Positions 15,621 through 24,703 are shown, counted from the stretch's first letter. The stretch: DNA of 38,701 nucleotides from Soonwooa sp. (GCF_030151385.1 NZ_JASLDS010000037.1:1-38701), one strand, 5' to 3'. The notes: a model not told the origin generated them from the letters alone. Made by a program: numbers and translations.

Positions 15621-16577
15621 CTATTTTTTAACAGAATCTTTCACGAAGTCGCCCCAAGAAATATTTGGTTTTCCAGAAACAAATTCTTTGGCTTTTTCGA
15701 TGGCTAATTTTGCAGAATGTTCCACAATCCATTGGAAGTTGTCCTCACCAACTGAATTGCGATCTGCATCTGGCGCAGGATTACAGAAGTCGATAGCATA
15801 AGGAATACCATCTCTTACAGCGAACTCAACAGTGTTAAAATCGTAACCCAAAGCCTCATTAATTTTTAAAGTGTAATCATGGATGGTATTTAGAATTTTT
15901 TCCAGTTCTGCACCTTCATATTTTGACTCAGTTACATAACGTAAGTGATGTGGATTGCGCGGATCGTAAGGCATAATGTGTACATACTTTTTGCCCAAAC
16001 AATACACGCGGTAGTAATCTTCGAAGACAATTTCTTCCTGAACCATCATTACCAATTGCTCAGTTTCTGATAATTTATTCCAAAGATCATCCGGATTTTC
16101 TACACGGTAAACATTGCGCCAGCCGCCACCATCGTGAGGTTTCATATAAGCTGGAAAGCCAACATAATTAAAGATGTAATCCCAATCGTGAGGATATTTT
16201 AAATTTCTAAATGAAGTTTCTGAAGTGTTGGTTGGTCGATCATGCGATGGTAGAAGTACAGTTTTCGGAACAGGGATTCCGATTTTTGTCATTAAAGCAT
16301 TGTTAAAAAACTTTTCGTCAGCGCTCCACCAAAAAGGATTGTTGATGACATAGGTTCCATTAACTGCGGCATTTTTCAGATAAGCACGGTAGAAAGGTAC
16401 ATCCTGCGAAATTCTGTCAATAATCACCGCGTATTCGTAATCCGCGCCTTGCTCCAGTTTGTCAATCATTACTGGTTCTGCGATAATTTCGCCATTTCCT
16501 AACTCGTTAACTTTATCGATAAATGCCCATGGAAACGTGTCTTCCATACCAAATAATATTCCTACTTTTTTTGCCAT
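15621..16577 (-). CDS. ATP-grasp ligase (RimK/GshB-like)
   Basis: The 318-aa protein has a complete ATP-grasp plan: an N-terminal pre-ATP-grasp domain (KVGILFGMEDTFP), FPAYMKPHDGGGWRN (K and glycine-rich loop, about 165-179), the adenine strand MMVQEEIVFEDYYRVY (about 206-221) and the metal-binding strand AIDFCNPAPDAD near 264-275. ATP-grasp enzymes activate a carboxylate as acyl phosphate and join it to an amine. The RimK/glutathione-synthetase/D-Ala ligase-like group is closest. It is in the operon 28 bp before the COG2170 ligase, with which it could act in series much as GshB follows GshA. Substrates are unknown. Confidence 0.88.
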   Translation of the reverse strand: MAKKVGILFGMEDTFPWAFIDKVNELGNGEIIAEPVMIDKLEQGADYEYAVIIDRISQDVPFYRAYLKNAAVNGTYVINNPFWWSADEKFFNNALMTKIGIPVPKTVLLPSHDRPTNTSETSFRNLKYPHDWDYIFNYVGFPAYMKPHDGGGWRNVYRVENPDDLWNKLSETEQLVMMVQEEIVFEDYYRVYCLGKKYVHIMPYDPRNPHHLRYVTESKYEGAELEKILNTIHDYTLKINEALGYDFNTVEFAVRDGIPYAIDFCNPAPDADRNSVGEDNFQWIVEHSAKLAIEKAKEFVSGKPNISWGDFVKDSVKK

Positions 16578-16610
16578 AATTGTAATTTTTTTATGTGTTT
16601 TTAAAATGAT

Positions 16611-17321
16611 TTAATTAAAATAAGTTGAGATGAATTTTGGAAAAACCATTCGCCAAAGTGGCCAGTCATGGTTAATCCACTTGGCTTCGTCATACCAAAA
16701 GCTGATAGATTTCGTCGCTAAAATAGCTGCCATTTTTCGGGTTTTGTCAAGGCAAATATCTTGGTCAGATGTGCTAAGGACAATGTGCATGTGTCGGTAT
16801 TTCCAACCTTCATCATTGGGTACAAACTCTTCTGGACAGTTGAAATAAACCAAATTGTCTTGATAGTTTTCCATAAAACTTCGGATTGAAAATGCACCTG
16901 ACAAACAGAATAAATGCGAAACCAAATCTGGGTATCTAAATGCAAAATTAGACGCATGATAACCTCCAAAACTGCAACCTGCAACAGCTACGCGATGTGT
17001 CTGATGCATTTTTTGAATATGAGGGACAAATTCTTGTACCAAAAACTGAACATATCTTTCGTAATTTCGGATGCGCTCGGCTGGTGATAAATGGTCGGCA
17101 TAGAAAGTGTCTTTGTCGATGGTTTCGACATTGTATAACTTCACTTTTCCATCATTGATAAAACTGGAAATACTTCCGTTAAGATGGAAATCGGCATTTT
17201 GAGTATAAGAACCTTGTGAAGTCGGAAACATAACAATTGGATATCCGAAATGTCCTGTAACTTCAACTTTTAGGCTTCTTCCCAAAATGTGTGAGTAAAA
17301 ATCAGTATGTTCTATATGCAT
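16611..17321 (-). CDS. Esterase-like alpha/beta hydrolase (EstD/Fes-type)
   Basis: The 236-aa cytoplasmic protein belongs to the putative esterase (esterase D/enterochelin esterase-like) group: HFGYPIVMFPTSQGSY near 24-39, the nucleophile elbow GCSFGG with S117, an acidic residue in TSDQDICLD (D186-D192) and H218 in INHDWPLW. It could hydrolyse an ester or peptide-like conjugate made by the neighbouring ligases. It lies between two ATP-grasp genes (11 bp and 33 bp gaps). A second esterase of the same broad class starts the operon. Confidence 0.85.
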   Translation of the reverse strand: MHIEHTDFYSHILGRSLKVEVTGHFGYPIVMFPTSQGSYTQNADFHLNGSISSFINDGKVKLYNVETIDKDTFYADHLSPAERIRNYERYVQFLVQEFVPHIQKMHQTHRVAVAGCSFGGYHASNFAFRYPDLVSHLFCLSGAFSIRSFMENYQDNLVYFNCPEEFVPNDEGWKYRHMHIVLSTSDQDICLDKTRKMAAILATKSISFWYDEAKWINHDWPLWRMVFPKFISTYFN

Positions 17322-17332
17322 ATTTTATGTTA

Positions 17333-18541
17333 TTAAGAGGTTGGTTTTTCTGTTGGTGGTAAAATGTTGAGAATATGTTCCGCTATAATTTCTGAGGCGC
17401 AGTCAATATCTTCGATAATTTGTTGTTCAGAATCTGATTTAAAAACGATTCCGATGTGATTCTCAATAGATAAAAATTTAAAAATCTGTGGACATTTAAA
17501 CATTGATGTGTCAGGATCTTTTTCTTTGGCTAAAGCGATTAGAAGTCCAGCAAAGTGATTCTTCTCCGCAGAAACCGAATAGTCATTTTTACGCAATAGC
17601 GCATTTTCTAGTTTTGCCCATTCTCTCCAAATATTAACACCAGTTGCCGCTTCTATCATATCCGGAATATGAGCACCGCCAACGCGTGATGAGGTTTCTA
17701 GGAAGTAGAATTGTCCATCATCACCGTAAATAAACTCACTGTGTGTCGCGCCATTTTTTATTCCAAATTTTTCTAAAACTTGTTGATTGATTTTTAGCAA
17801 GGCTTTTGTAAAATCAGTGTTTTGATCCAAAGTTCTTGTTGCAAAAACACCACCTTCATGCGATACCTTCATCGGAGGCGATGTGTATTGCGAACAACAA
17901 GCGAAAACGATTTGATGTTTATACACCAAACAATCGACATGATAAACTTTTCCAGGTTTAAAACTTTCTAAAAGAAATTTGTAACGTTCTTCCTTTAGAT
18001 TTTCGATGGCAGTCCATAATTGCTCACGATTCAGAATTTTTTTAATTCCGTTTGCAGAGGCTTCAGAACGTGGTTTCAGAACCCAAGGACCAGGATGTTC
18101 CTCTGTGAAAAAGTTTAATTTTTCATCATTAAAAATCGCCGAAAACTCAGGAACGTTAATGTCGTTATCCAAAGCTTGCTGGCGCATCGCCAACTTGTCA
18201 CGGAAATAACGGTGTGTCGTTTGTCCCATTCCAGGAATTCGGTAGGTTTCACGAATCATAGCTGCTTTTTCGACGTCGTAATCATCCAAAGCTACGACAG
18301 CATCGACTTGATGAACCTTCATCAAATATGCAAAACCTTGCACCAAATGGTCAAGATTCCAAATGGATGGCGCAATTTCGGGCATGTAGTAGATTTCGTC
18401 AATCGCGTGCCACGGCCAGTTTTTTGACTTCAAAGATTCGGAGGTAATCAAAATGACTTTATTGCCGAGCTTTTTGGTTTCGTCCATAAAGTCAAATCCT
18501 TTATAATAGCATGATATGCAAACAATCGTTTTCTCCATCAT
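17333..18541 (-). CDS. ATP-grasp ligase (carbamoyl-phosphate-synthase/biotin-carboxylase-like)
   Basis: The 402-aa protein starts with a Rossmann-like domain (KTIVCISCYYKG), then has VVALDDYDVEKAA, the ATP-grasp loop PWVLKPRSEASANGIKK (about 152-168), a LLESFKPG strand (about 191-198) and the metal/phosphate strand FYFLETSSRVGGAHI (about 276-290). The order matches ATP-grasp_4 ligases that condense amino acids or amines. The usual N of the ExN metal motif is S here (ETSSR). The extra C-terminal 100 residues are typical of this group. The start could be the second ATG at 18538. It is 15 bp after the M17 peptidase gene. Confidence 0.88.
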   Translation of the reverse strand: MMEKTIVCISCYYKGFDFMDETKKLGNKVILITSESLKSKNWPWHAIDEIYYMPEIAPSIWNLDHLVQGFAYLMKVHQVDAVVALDDYDVEKAAMIRETYRIPGMGQTTHRYFRDKLAMRQQALDNDINVPEFSAIFNDEKLNFFTEEHPGPWVLKPRSEASANGIKKILNREQLWTAIENLKEERYKFLLESFKPGKVYHVDCLVYKHQIVFACCSQYTSPPMKVSHEGGVFATRTLDQNTDFTKALLKINQQVLEKFGIKNGATHSEFIYGDDGQFYFLETSSRVGGAHIPDMIEAATGVNIWREWAKLENALLRKNDYSVSAEKNHFAGLLIALAKEKDPDTSMFKCPQIFKFLSIENHIGIVFKSDSEQQIIEDIDCASEIIAEHILNILPPTEKPTS

Positions 18542-18556
18542 ATTCTGATTTGTGTT

Positions 18557-19954
18557 TTAATTATAAGTTTTGAAAAGCTGTGCAAGAAGATGAACACCAT
18601 AACCAGTCGCCGCTTTATCTTTTGCATAATCAACATTTCCATACGCAACACCGGCAATGTCTAGATGTGCCCATGATGGATGCTCGTTGATGAATTGTTC
18701 TAAAAACTTTGCGGCAACAATACAATCGCCAACAGGTTTTAGGGAGATGTTTTTAAAGTCGGCAACATCCGAAGTAATTTCAGATTTCCAAATATCCCAA
18801 AGGGGAAGATTCCAAATTTTATTTTGGCTTTTCTCACTTGAGCTAAGCAGTTTTTGATTCAGCTTATCATCATTACAAAAATAGGCGCCACACGTATTTC
18901 CGAACATTCGGACGCTACTTCCTGTTAAGGTTGCAAGGTCGATAAGATGGTCTATTTTATAATTTTTGGTGACGTAAGAAAGTCCATCAGCAAGTGTTAA
19001 TCGGCCTTCCGCATCGGTATCAATAATTTCGATGGTTTTTCCGTTGTAGGCTTTCACAACATCACTTGGTAAATATGCTTTTTCCGAAACGGCGTTGTCG
19101 GTAATTGGTAAAACGGCTACAATATTAATTGGAAGTTGCATTTCGGCAGCATAAATTAAAGCCCCAATAACAGCCGAAGCGCCGCCCATATCGCTTTTCA
19201 TATAATGAAGATTGGTGGATGGTTTTATAGAAATACCTCCTGTATCAAACAATACGCATTTCCCAACCAGTCCAATAGTTGGCGCAGATTTTTTAGGACT
19301 TTGATATTCTAAAATGGTGAACGCAGCGTCCATCGCACTTCCTTGGTTGACCGCTACAAAAGCTCCTAAACCTTTCTTTATCGATTCTTCTCGGTTATAA
19401 ACTTTATACTTGAATTTATATTTTTTTGAAATATCTTTTAAAAATGAAGAAATCGCATCAACTTTCTTTTGATTGGCAGGTTTGTTGAGCCAATCCATTC
19501 CTGCAAACTGTCCTATACAAAGCGCCTTTGCATCTTTTACAATAGCATTAATCGTTTTTTTGTCTTGTTTTGAGGTTTCAATTTCAAAATCTGAATTCCA
19601 AAAAGGATGTTCATTTTTGAATGGATATTGGTAAGTTCCTTGGAAAAGTCCAATAATAAAAACTTCCAAATCCTCGTTACTCAATTCGTTTTCAATCAAT
19701 AATTTCTGTGGCAACAAAGATTTTCGATATTTATAAGAAAAACTTTTGGCAACTTTCAGAAGACTAGCCGTCGACATTTGTTTTCCCATGCCAATAAAAT
19801 ATTGCACGGAATCTTCGTCGGTATTCACAAAAAAATCCTTCTCTTCCGCAGAAAAAAATAGTTGAATGTTTTTTGGAAAATTAACTTTAGATGTTGACCA
19901 ATCTTCAGTTGTAAAAAGATGTATTGATTGTTTTGTTGTATTTTTTTTAGACAT
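18557..19954 (-). CDS. M17-family leucyl aminopeptidase
   Basis: The 465-aa protein has the complete two-metal site of M17 peptidases: K232 and D237 in GKCVLFDTGG, K244, D255 in YMKSDMGGAS, D314 and E316 and R318 in the signature DTDAEGRLTLAD. These cytosolic hexamers remove N-terminal residues, and some cleave Cys-Gly in glutathione turnover. In this operon it may trim or recycle the product of the ligases, or provide an amino acid. Its start overlaps the stop of the upstream esterase gene by 8 bp, so translation is probably coupled. The N-terminal domain (1-140) is divergent, as is usual for the family. Confidence 0.92.
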   Translation of the reverse strand: MSKKNTTKQSIHLFTTEDWSTSKVNFPKNIQLFFSAEEKDFFVNTDEDSVQYFIGMGKQMSTASLLKVAKSFSYKYRKSLLPQKLLIENELSNEDLEVFIIGLFQGTYQYPFKNEHPFWNSDFEIETSKQDKKTINAIVKDAKALCIGQFAGMDWLNKPANQKKVDAISSFLKDISKKYKFKYKVYNREESIKKGLGAFVAVNQGSAMDAAFTILEYQSPKKSAPTIGLVGKCVLFDTGGISIKPSTNLHYMKSDMGGASAVIGALIYAAEMQLPINIVAVLPITDNAVSEKAYLPSDVVKAYNGKTIEIIDTDAEGRLTLADGLSYVTKNYKIDHLIDLATLTGSSVRMFGNTCGAYFCNDDKLNQKLLSSSEKSQNKIWNLPLWDIWKSEITSDVADFKNISLKPVGDCIVAAKFLEQFINEHPSWAHLDIAGVAYGNVDYAKDKAATGYGVHLLAQLFKTYN

Positions 19955-21074
19955 TTTTTTCAGTGGCGTTTTGTTGTACTTTTATCGTTGACGGATCCTC
20001 CAAAGTGTCATAATAAAGCCATTCTATAGCACGCGGAAATTCCTGTGACCAATAGAATTCTTGGTGGATGCCCTCATCATTTATACTTGTTTTAATTTCA
20101 AAATCAAAATAATCTTCTAATTCAAAGTTTTGTAAAGCAGATTCAAATTTTTCTATACGTTCTACCATCTGCGAACCTTCTTTTTCGCCGCCGTAGAGAT
20201 AAACTTTGGTGTAAAAAGGTTTGCTAAATTTCATTAGCGGAAAATCATTATTTGGTTCTACCCAAAGCGATGGCGAAAATATCATCAACTTCGAGTAGAC
20301 TTCTGGATAAAGAAATCCTGCGTAGATGCTAATAAGTGCACCCAGTGAGCTTCCTCCGATTCCGGTGTTATCGCGATCTTTTTTAGTTCTATATTTTTGG
20401 TCGACAAATGGCTTTAGCGTATCGGTTATAAATCTTAAATATTTTTTGCCTTCCGCGCCTTCTGCAACTTTATCATTGTCAAAAATATATTCTTTGATAC
20501 GGTCATTTTCACCATGTTCTACAGCAATCACGATGAGGTTGCCTCTTCCATATTCTGCTAGCAATGCCAGTTTTTTATCGATTTCCCAATTGCCAAAGGC
20601 TGAGCTTTCATTAAAAAGATTCTGTGCGTCTTGCAAATACAAAACGGGATATTCGAGGTCTGTTTCGTGATAATCGTAGGGTAGCAATGCCCAAACTTTT
20701 CGCGTTTTGTCCAGTTGTGGAATGTAAAAAGCTTCGTCGATTAATTCTACATGAGGGAAAAACTCTTCCTTGAAAGGTCCCCAATTAATACGCCATTTTT
20801 CGGCGGTGTTTTCTGATTCTTTATCTGTTTTTTTTACTTTTCGGTTGGGCGTAATATTGTCGTATTTGTCGATTTCAACATTTTCCCAACCACCTTTTGT
20901 GAATTTATACTCTATGATATCTGGCAATTTTTCGTCGGCGATATCTATGAAATAATGTGCATTGTCAATTTTTGTCATTTTAAAATTTGGATCTTTCGGA
21001 TTCCAAGCATTAAAATTTCCTGTTATATAAACATCGCGATCATCTTCATCTGGCGTCATCAGGTTAAACTTCAT
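19947..21074 (-). CDS. Esterase with N-terminal CBM20/CBM48-like domain (first gene of amidoligase operon)
   Basis: The 375-aa protein has two parts. Residues 1-80 resemble a starch/glycogen-binding early-set domain: DVYITGNFNAWNP (14-26), an aromatic YFIDI strand and IIEYKFTKGGWENVE (53-67), like the GNFNxW motif of CBM48 or CBM20. Residues 110-355 are a COG2819-like alpha/beta hydrolase: VWALLPYDY, VLYLQDAQNLF, GGSSLGAL with S243 as nucleophile, SPSLWV and H337 in EGIHQEFYW. No signal peptide is present. It may be an esterase acting on a glucan-bound or intracellular ester. The gene starts the operon and is divergent from glgB, which itself has an N-terminal CBM48 domain. Confidence 0.85.
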   Translation of the reverse strand: MKFNLMTPDEDDRDVYITGNFNAWNPKDPNFKMTKIDNAHYFIDIADEKLPDIIEYKFTKGGWENVEIDKYDNITPNRKVKKTDKESENTAEKWRINWGPFKEEFFPHVELIDEAFYIPQLDKTRKVWALLPYDYHETDLEYPVLYLQDAQNLFNESSAFGNWEIDKKLALLAEYGRGNLIVIAVEHGENDRIKEYIFDNDKVAEGAEGKKYLRFITDTLKPFVDQKYRTKKDRDNTGIGGSSLGALISIYAGFLYPEVYSKLMIFSPSLWVEPNNDFPLMKFSKPFYTKVYLYGGEKEGSQMVERIEKFESALQNFELEDYFDFEIKTSINDEGIHQEFYWSQEFPRAIEWLYYDTLEDPSTIKVQQNATEKNV

Positions 21075-21296
21075 CTTTTGTCATATGTTAATGGTAACTA
21101 ATTTATGAAATATTTTAACATCTTTAACATTTGTGTAATAATTAATTGTAAAATATTTATTTCTTTATTTAATGTTAATTAAATGTTTAGATATGTTTTG
21201 AAAATGGAAATATTGATTTGTAGCGAAAATTAACTTGTCAATTGCCAATTATTGATTAACTTGCTGTAGTTGTTAACATCGTCTAATAGCCTTTCT
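21075..21296. promoter_or_regulatory. Divergent intergenic region with clustered TTAACA/TGTTAA motifs
   Basis: The 222-bp region between the operon and glgB holds TGTTAA at 21086-21091, TTAACA at 21115-21120 and 21124-21129, TGTTAA at 21173-21178 and the palindrome TGTTAACA at 21271-21278. The two copies at 21115 and 21124 are 9 bp apart. No perfect TAnnTTTG box is found on either strand. The cluster may be an operator set controlling one or both directions, or chance in AT-rich DNA. Confidence 0.35.
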
Positions 21297-23198
21297 ATGC
21301 CAAAAGTCAAAACATTTTCTTTGTGGACGGATTTTGATATTTACTTGTTTAAGTCAGGTAAACATTTTAAGCTTTACGAAAAGTTTGGCGCACACGAAGC
21401 CGTTGTTGATGGCGAGAATGGTATTTATTTTTCTGTTTGGGCACCACATGCCAAAGAAGTTTCTGTGATTGGAAATTTTAACAATTGGGAATTTGGCGAA
21501 CATCCATTAACTGGTCGTTGGGATCAATCAGGGATTTGGGAGGGTTTTGTTGCTGGTGTCAAAATTTCGGATGTTTATAAATACGGTATTAAAACGCAAA
21601 AGAATGAACTTTTGGAAAAAAGTGATCCTTTTGCTGTTAAAATGGAACAAGCGATGCAGGCTGGATCGGTGATTGCGTCGACTTGGTATGAATGGCATGA
21701 TCAAAAATGGTTGCAAAAACGCCAACAAATTCCAGTGATGAAAACGCCAATTTCGGTCTATGAAATGCACCTTGGATCTTGGCGAAGAAATAAAAAAAAT
21801 CCCAAAGAATTTTTAACTTATCGCGAAATTGCAGCAGAATTGATTCCTTATCTTAAGGAAATGGGATTTTCGCACGTCGAATTTATGCCAGTTATGGAGT
21901 TTCCTTATGATCCTAGTTGGGGCTATCAGATAACTGGATTTTTTGCGGCGACATCGCGATTTGGAGCACCAACAGATTTGATGTTTTTAATCGATCAACT
22001 TCATCAAAACGATATTGGTGTCATTCTCGATTGGGTGCCATCGCATTTTCCAAGTGATGCTAACGGATTGCATAGATTTGATGGTAGTTATTTGTATGAA
22101 CACGAAGATCCGCGCAAAGGTTTTCATCCCGATTGGAAATCCTATATTTTCAATTACGGACGTCCAGAAGTCAAATCTTTTTTGATCAGTAATGCGATGT
22201 TTTGGTTGGATCGTTATCATGCCGATGGACTTCGTGTGGATGCTGTCACATCAATGTTGCATCTTGATTATTCTAGAAATGATGGTGAATGGGAACCAAA
22301 TATTCACGGTGGAAATGTAAATCTTGAAGCAAAAGATTTTTTACAAGATTGTAATCTTGCAATACATAAAAAGTTTCCTGATGTCATCACTATTGCCGAA
22401 GAAAGTTCGGATTTTCCTAAGTTGACAAAACCTGTCAGTCAAGACGGAATTGGCTTCGATATGAAGTGGATGATGGGTTGGATGCATGATACTTTGGATT
22501 ATTTTAAAAAAGATCCGATTTATCGTAAGTTTCATCAGGATTTAATCACTTTTACCAGCGTTTATATGTTTAACGAACATTATATGATGCCGCTTTCTCA
22601 TGATGAAGTGGTGCATGGTAAAAGCAGTTTAATCTATAAAATGGATGGCGACGAATGGCAAAAATATGCGAATCTTCGTGCGCTTTATCTGTATATGTTT
22701 ACGAGTTCTGGGGCAAAATTGCTTTTTATGGGCGATGAATTCGCGCAAACCAGCGAATGGAATTTTGAAACACAACTCGATTGGGATTTGCTTAAATATC
22801 CTATTCATGCACAGTTGCAATTATTTGTTAAAGATTTGAACAAAATCTATTCTCACGAAAAAGCTTTGTTTGAGTTGAATTTTGACAAGCAAGGTTTCGA
22901 ATGGGTTAATGGCGATGACCGTGATCATTCGATTTTTATTTATTTAAGAAAAGGAAAATCGAAATCTGATAAATTGATGATCATCCTTAATTTGACACCG
23001 AATAGCATGGATTATCAATTGGGTGTCGATTACAAAAAATGGAAAATCTTGCTTAATTCTGACGATAAAAAATATGGAGGAAGTGGCATTCTTCCTAACA
23101 TTAATAAAGTTATTCCAAAGAAAATGATGGGAAGAAGCTACACAATGGAATTACGATTGCCGCCTTTGTCAGGTTTAATTTTAAAAAAAGAATATTAA
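21297..23198 (+). CDS. glgB: 1,4-alpha-glucan branching enzyme
   Basis: The 633-aa protein starts MPKVKTFSLW. It has an N-terminal CBM48 domain (GIYFSVWAPHAKEV, IGNFNNWE), the GH13 barrel with DWVPSHFP, DGLRVDAVTSM (nucleophile D315), TIAEESSDFP (acid E368) and LSHDEVVHGK, and the C-terminal beta domain. GlgB makes alpha-1,6 branches in glycogen. The frame is open to a TTG at 21270, but the ATG at 21297 opens the conserved N-terminus and is preferred. It is shorter than E. coli GlgB because it lacks the extra N-terminal domain. It starts the glgBAC run and is 27 bp from glgA. Confidence 0.95.
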   Translation: MPKVKTFSLWTDFDIYLFKSGKHFKLYEKFGAHEAVVDGENGIYFSVWAPHAKEVSVIGNFNNWEFGEHPLTGRWDQSGIWEGFVAGVKISDVYKYGIKTQKNELLEKSDPFAVKMEQAMQAGSVIASTWYEWHDQKWLQKRQQIPVMKTPISVYEMHLGSWRRNKKNPKEFLTYREIAAELIPYLKEMGFSHVEFMPVMEFPYDPSWGYQITGFFAATSRFGAPTDLMFLIDQLHQNDIGVILDWVPSHFPSDANGLHRFDGSYLYEHEDPRKGFHPDWKSYIFNYGRPEVKSFLISNAMFWLDRYHADGLRVDAVTSMLHLDYSRNDGEWEPNIHGGNVNLEAKDFLQDCNLAIHKKFPDVITIAEESSDFPKLTKPVSQDGIGFDMKWMMGWMHDTLDYFKKDPIYRKFHQDLITFTSVYMFNEHYMMPLSHDEVVHGKSSLIYKMDGDEWQKYANLRALYLYMFTSSGAKLLFMGDEFAQTSEWNFETQLDWDLLKYPIHAQLQLFVKDLNKIYSHEKALFELNFDKQGFEWVNGDDRDHSIFIYLRKGKSKSDKLMIILNLTPNSMDYQLGVDYKKWKILLNSDDKKYGGSGILPNINKVIPKKMMGRSYTMELRLPPLSGLILKKEY

Positions 23199-23225
23199 TA
23201 TTACCAATACTATATACCAAACTTT

Positions 23226-24632
23226 ATGAAAATTTTTCACCTTTCTATGGAGTGTTATCCTGTTGCAAAAGTTGGCGGACTGGCTGATGTGGTTGGCGCT
23301 TTGCCAAAATATCAAAATAAAATGGGATTAGATGCAAGTGTTGTGATGCCTTGGTACAACAATGCTTTCGTATACGATAGCGAGTTGGAAGTCATTTTCG
23401 ACGGTTTTATACATCAAGCCGAACGGATGTATCAAGTAATTATCCATAAGGAAAAAAGTAAAAAACTTGGTTTCGACTTATATTTGGTGAAAGTTCCCGG
23501 TTTGTTGGATCGTGAAAAAGTTTATGGTTATAGCGACGAGTCGGAGCAATTTATTGCTTTTCAGCATGCGGTTTTGCATTGGTTGACGGCGATGAAGATT
23601 CGTCCTGATATTTTGCATTGTCATGATTATCATACTGGTTTGGTGCCTTTTATGATTGAAAATTGCCCAAGTTTTAGATTTTTAAAAGGTGTTAAAACAG
23701 TTGGTACAATCCACAACGGCGAATATCAGGGAAGTATGGACTGGTCAATGTCGCGCCTCTTGCCGTTTTTTGATGCAACCAAATTTGGGCTTCTCGATTG
23801 GAATTCGAGGATTAATCCAATGGCAGCTATGATAAAATCGAGCCATGTTTTTAACACCGTTTCCAAAGGTTATTTGCAAGAATTGTTTTTAAGCTTTCAA
23901 GGTTTAGAAAGTTTGATGTTTCAAGAAGAGCAAAAAGCTTTTGGTATTATTAATGGCATCGACACCGAAGTTTGGAACCCAGACACCGATTCCATGATTC
24001 CACATCATTTTACAGTTAAAAATTCGGAAGTAGGGAAGTGGAAGAACAAAACCGAAATCTGTCAACAATATGGACTCAATGTAGATTTGCCATTGTTTGG
24101 ATTTATTGGAAGATTTGCTGGCGAAAAAGGTGCCGATTTACTCCCAGATATTATTACGCAAGCCATTAAAGAAAGTGATGGAAAACTGAATATTATTGTT
24201 TTAGGCTCTGGGAATCCTTATTTAGAAACTACTTTGCGTGATTTGCAAAAAACATATCATTTTAATTTTGCTTTAGATTTGGGTTATAAAGAATATTTAT
24301 CACACCAGATTTATGCCTCTGCGGATTTTCTGTTAATGCCATCTCGCGTTGAACCTTGTGGCCTTAACCAAATGTATGCAATGCGCTACGGAACAATCCC
24401 GATTGTACGATATACAGGCGGTTTGAAGGATACTGTTGAAGATATTTCGAGTGGCGGAAGCGGTTTTAATTTTGCAGAAGCCAATGCGGAAAGTGTGGTG
24501 CACGCGATGGGAAGAGCGCTGAGAATTTTCCGAGATAAAAAAATGATGAAGATGTTAATACAAAATAATATGAATTTTAATTTTTCTTGGGAGAAATCCG
24601 CCGAAAATTACTTACATTTATACAAGTACTGA
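23226..24632 (+). CDS. glgA: Glycogen synthase
   Basis: The 468-aa GT5 enzyme carries the ADP-glucose-binding KVGGLADVVGALP motif (K15), HCHDYHTGL near 136-144, a GTIHNGEYQG segment, GIINGIDTEVWNPDTD and the C-terminal RVEPCGLNQMYAMRYG followed by YTGGLKDTVED. It elongates alpha-1,4-glucan from ADP-glucose in the cytoplasm. The length is normal for bacterial GlgA. It lies between glgB and glgC on the same strand, with a 71-bp gap before glgC that includes a hairpin. Confidence 0.95.
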   Translation: MKIFHLSMECYPVAKVGGLADVVGALPKYQNKMGLDASVVMPWYNNAFVYDSELEVIFDGFIHQAERMYQVIIHKEKSKKLGFDLYLVKVPGLLDREKVYGYSDESEQFIAFQHAVLHWLTAMKIRPDILHCHDYHTGLVPFMIENCPSFRFLKGVKTVGTIHNGEYQGSMDWSMSRLLPFFDATKFGLLDWNSRINPMAAMIKSSHVFNTVSKGYLQELFLSFQGLESLMFQEEQKAFGIINGIDTEVWNPDTDSMIPHHFTVKNSEVGKWKNKTEICQQYGLNVDLPLFGFIGRFAGEKGADLLPDIITQAIKESDGKLNIIVLGSGNPYLETTLRDLQKTYHFNFALDLGYKEYLSHQIYASADFLLMPSRVEPCGLNQMYAMRYGTIPIVRYTGGLKDTVEDISSGGSGFNFAEANAESVVHAMGRALRIFRDKKMMKMLIQNNMNFNFSWEKSAENYLHLYKY

Positions 24633-24660
24633 TTTGAAAATCAGTTTCTAAAATCACCAA

Positions 24661-24678
24661 TAGAAATTTAGATTTCTA
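24661..24678. promoter_or_regulatory. Perfect small hairpin upstream of glgC
   Basis: TAGAAAT (24661-24667), loop TTAG and ATTTCTA (24672-24678) form a perfect 7-bp stem 26 bp before the glgC ATG. It has no T-run and is AT-rich, so it may be an operator, an mRNA structure or chance. Confidence 0.3.
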
Positions 24679-24703
24679 AACACCAAAAAACACGATTTAT
24701 AAT

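Noticed and set aside
15621..18541. Glutathione biosynthesis (gshA/gshB)
   Set aside because: The COG2170 and ATP-grasp proteins are not close to typical GshA or GshB, and the extra ligases and esterases do not fit simple glutathione synthesis.
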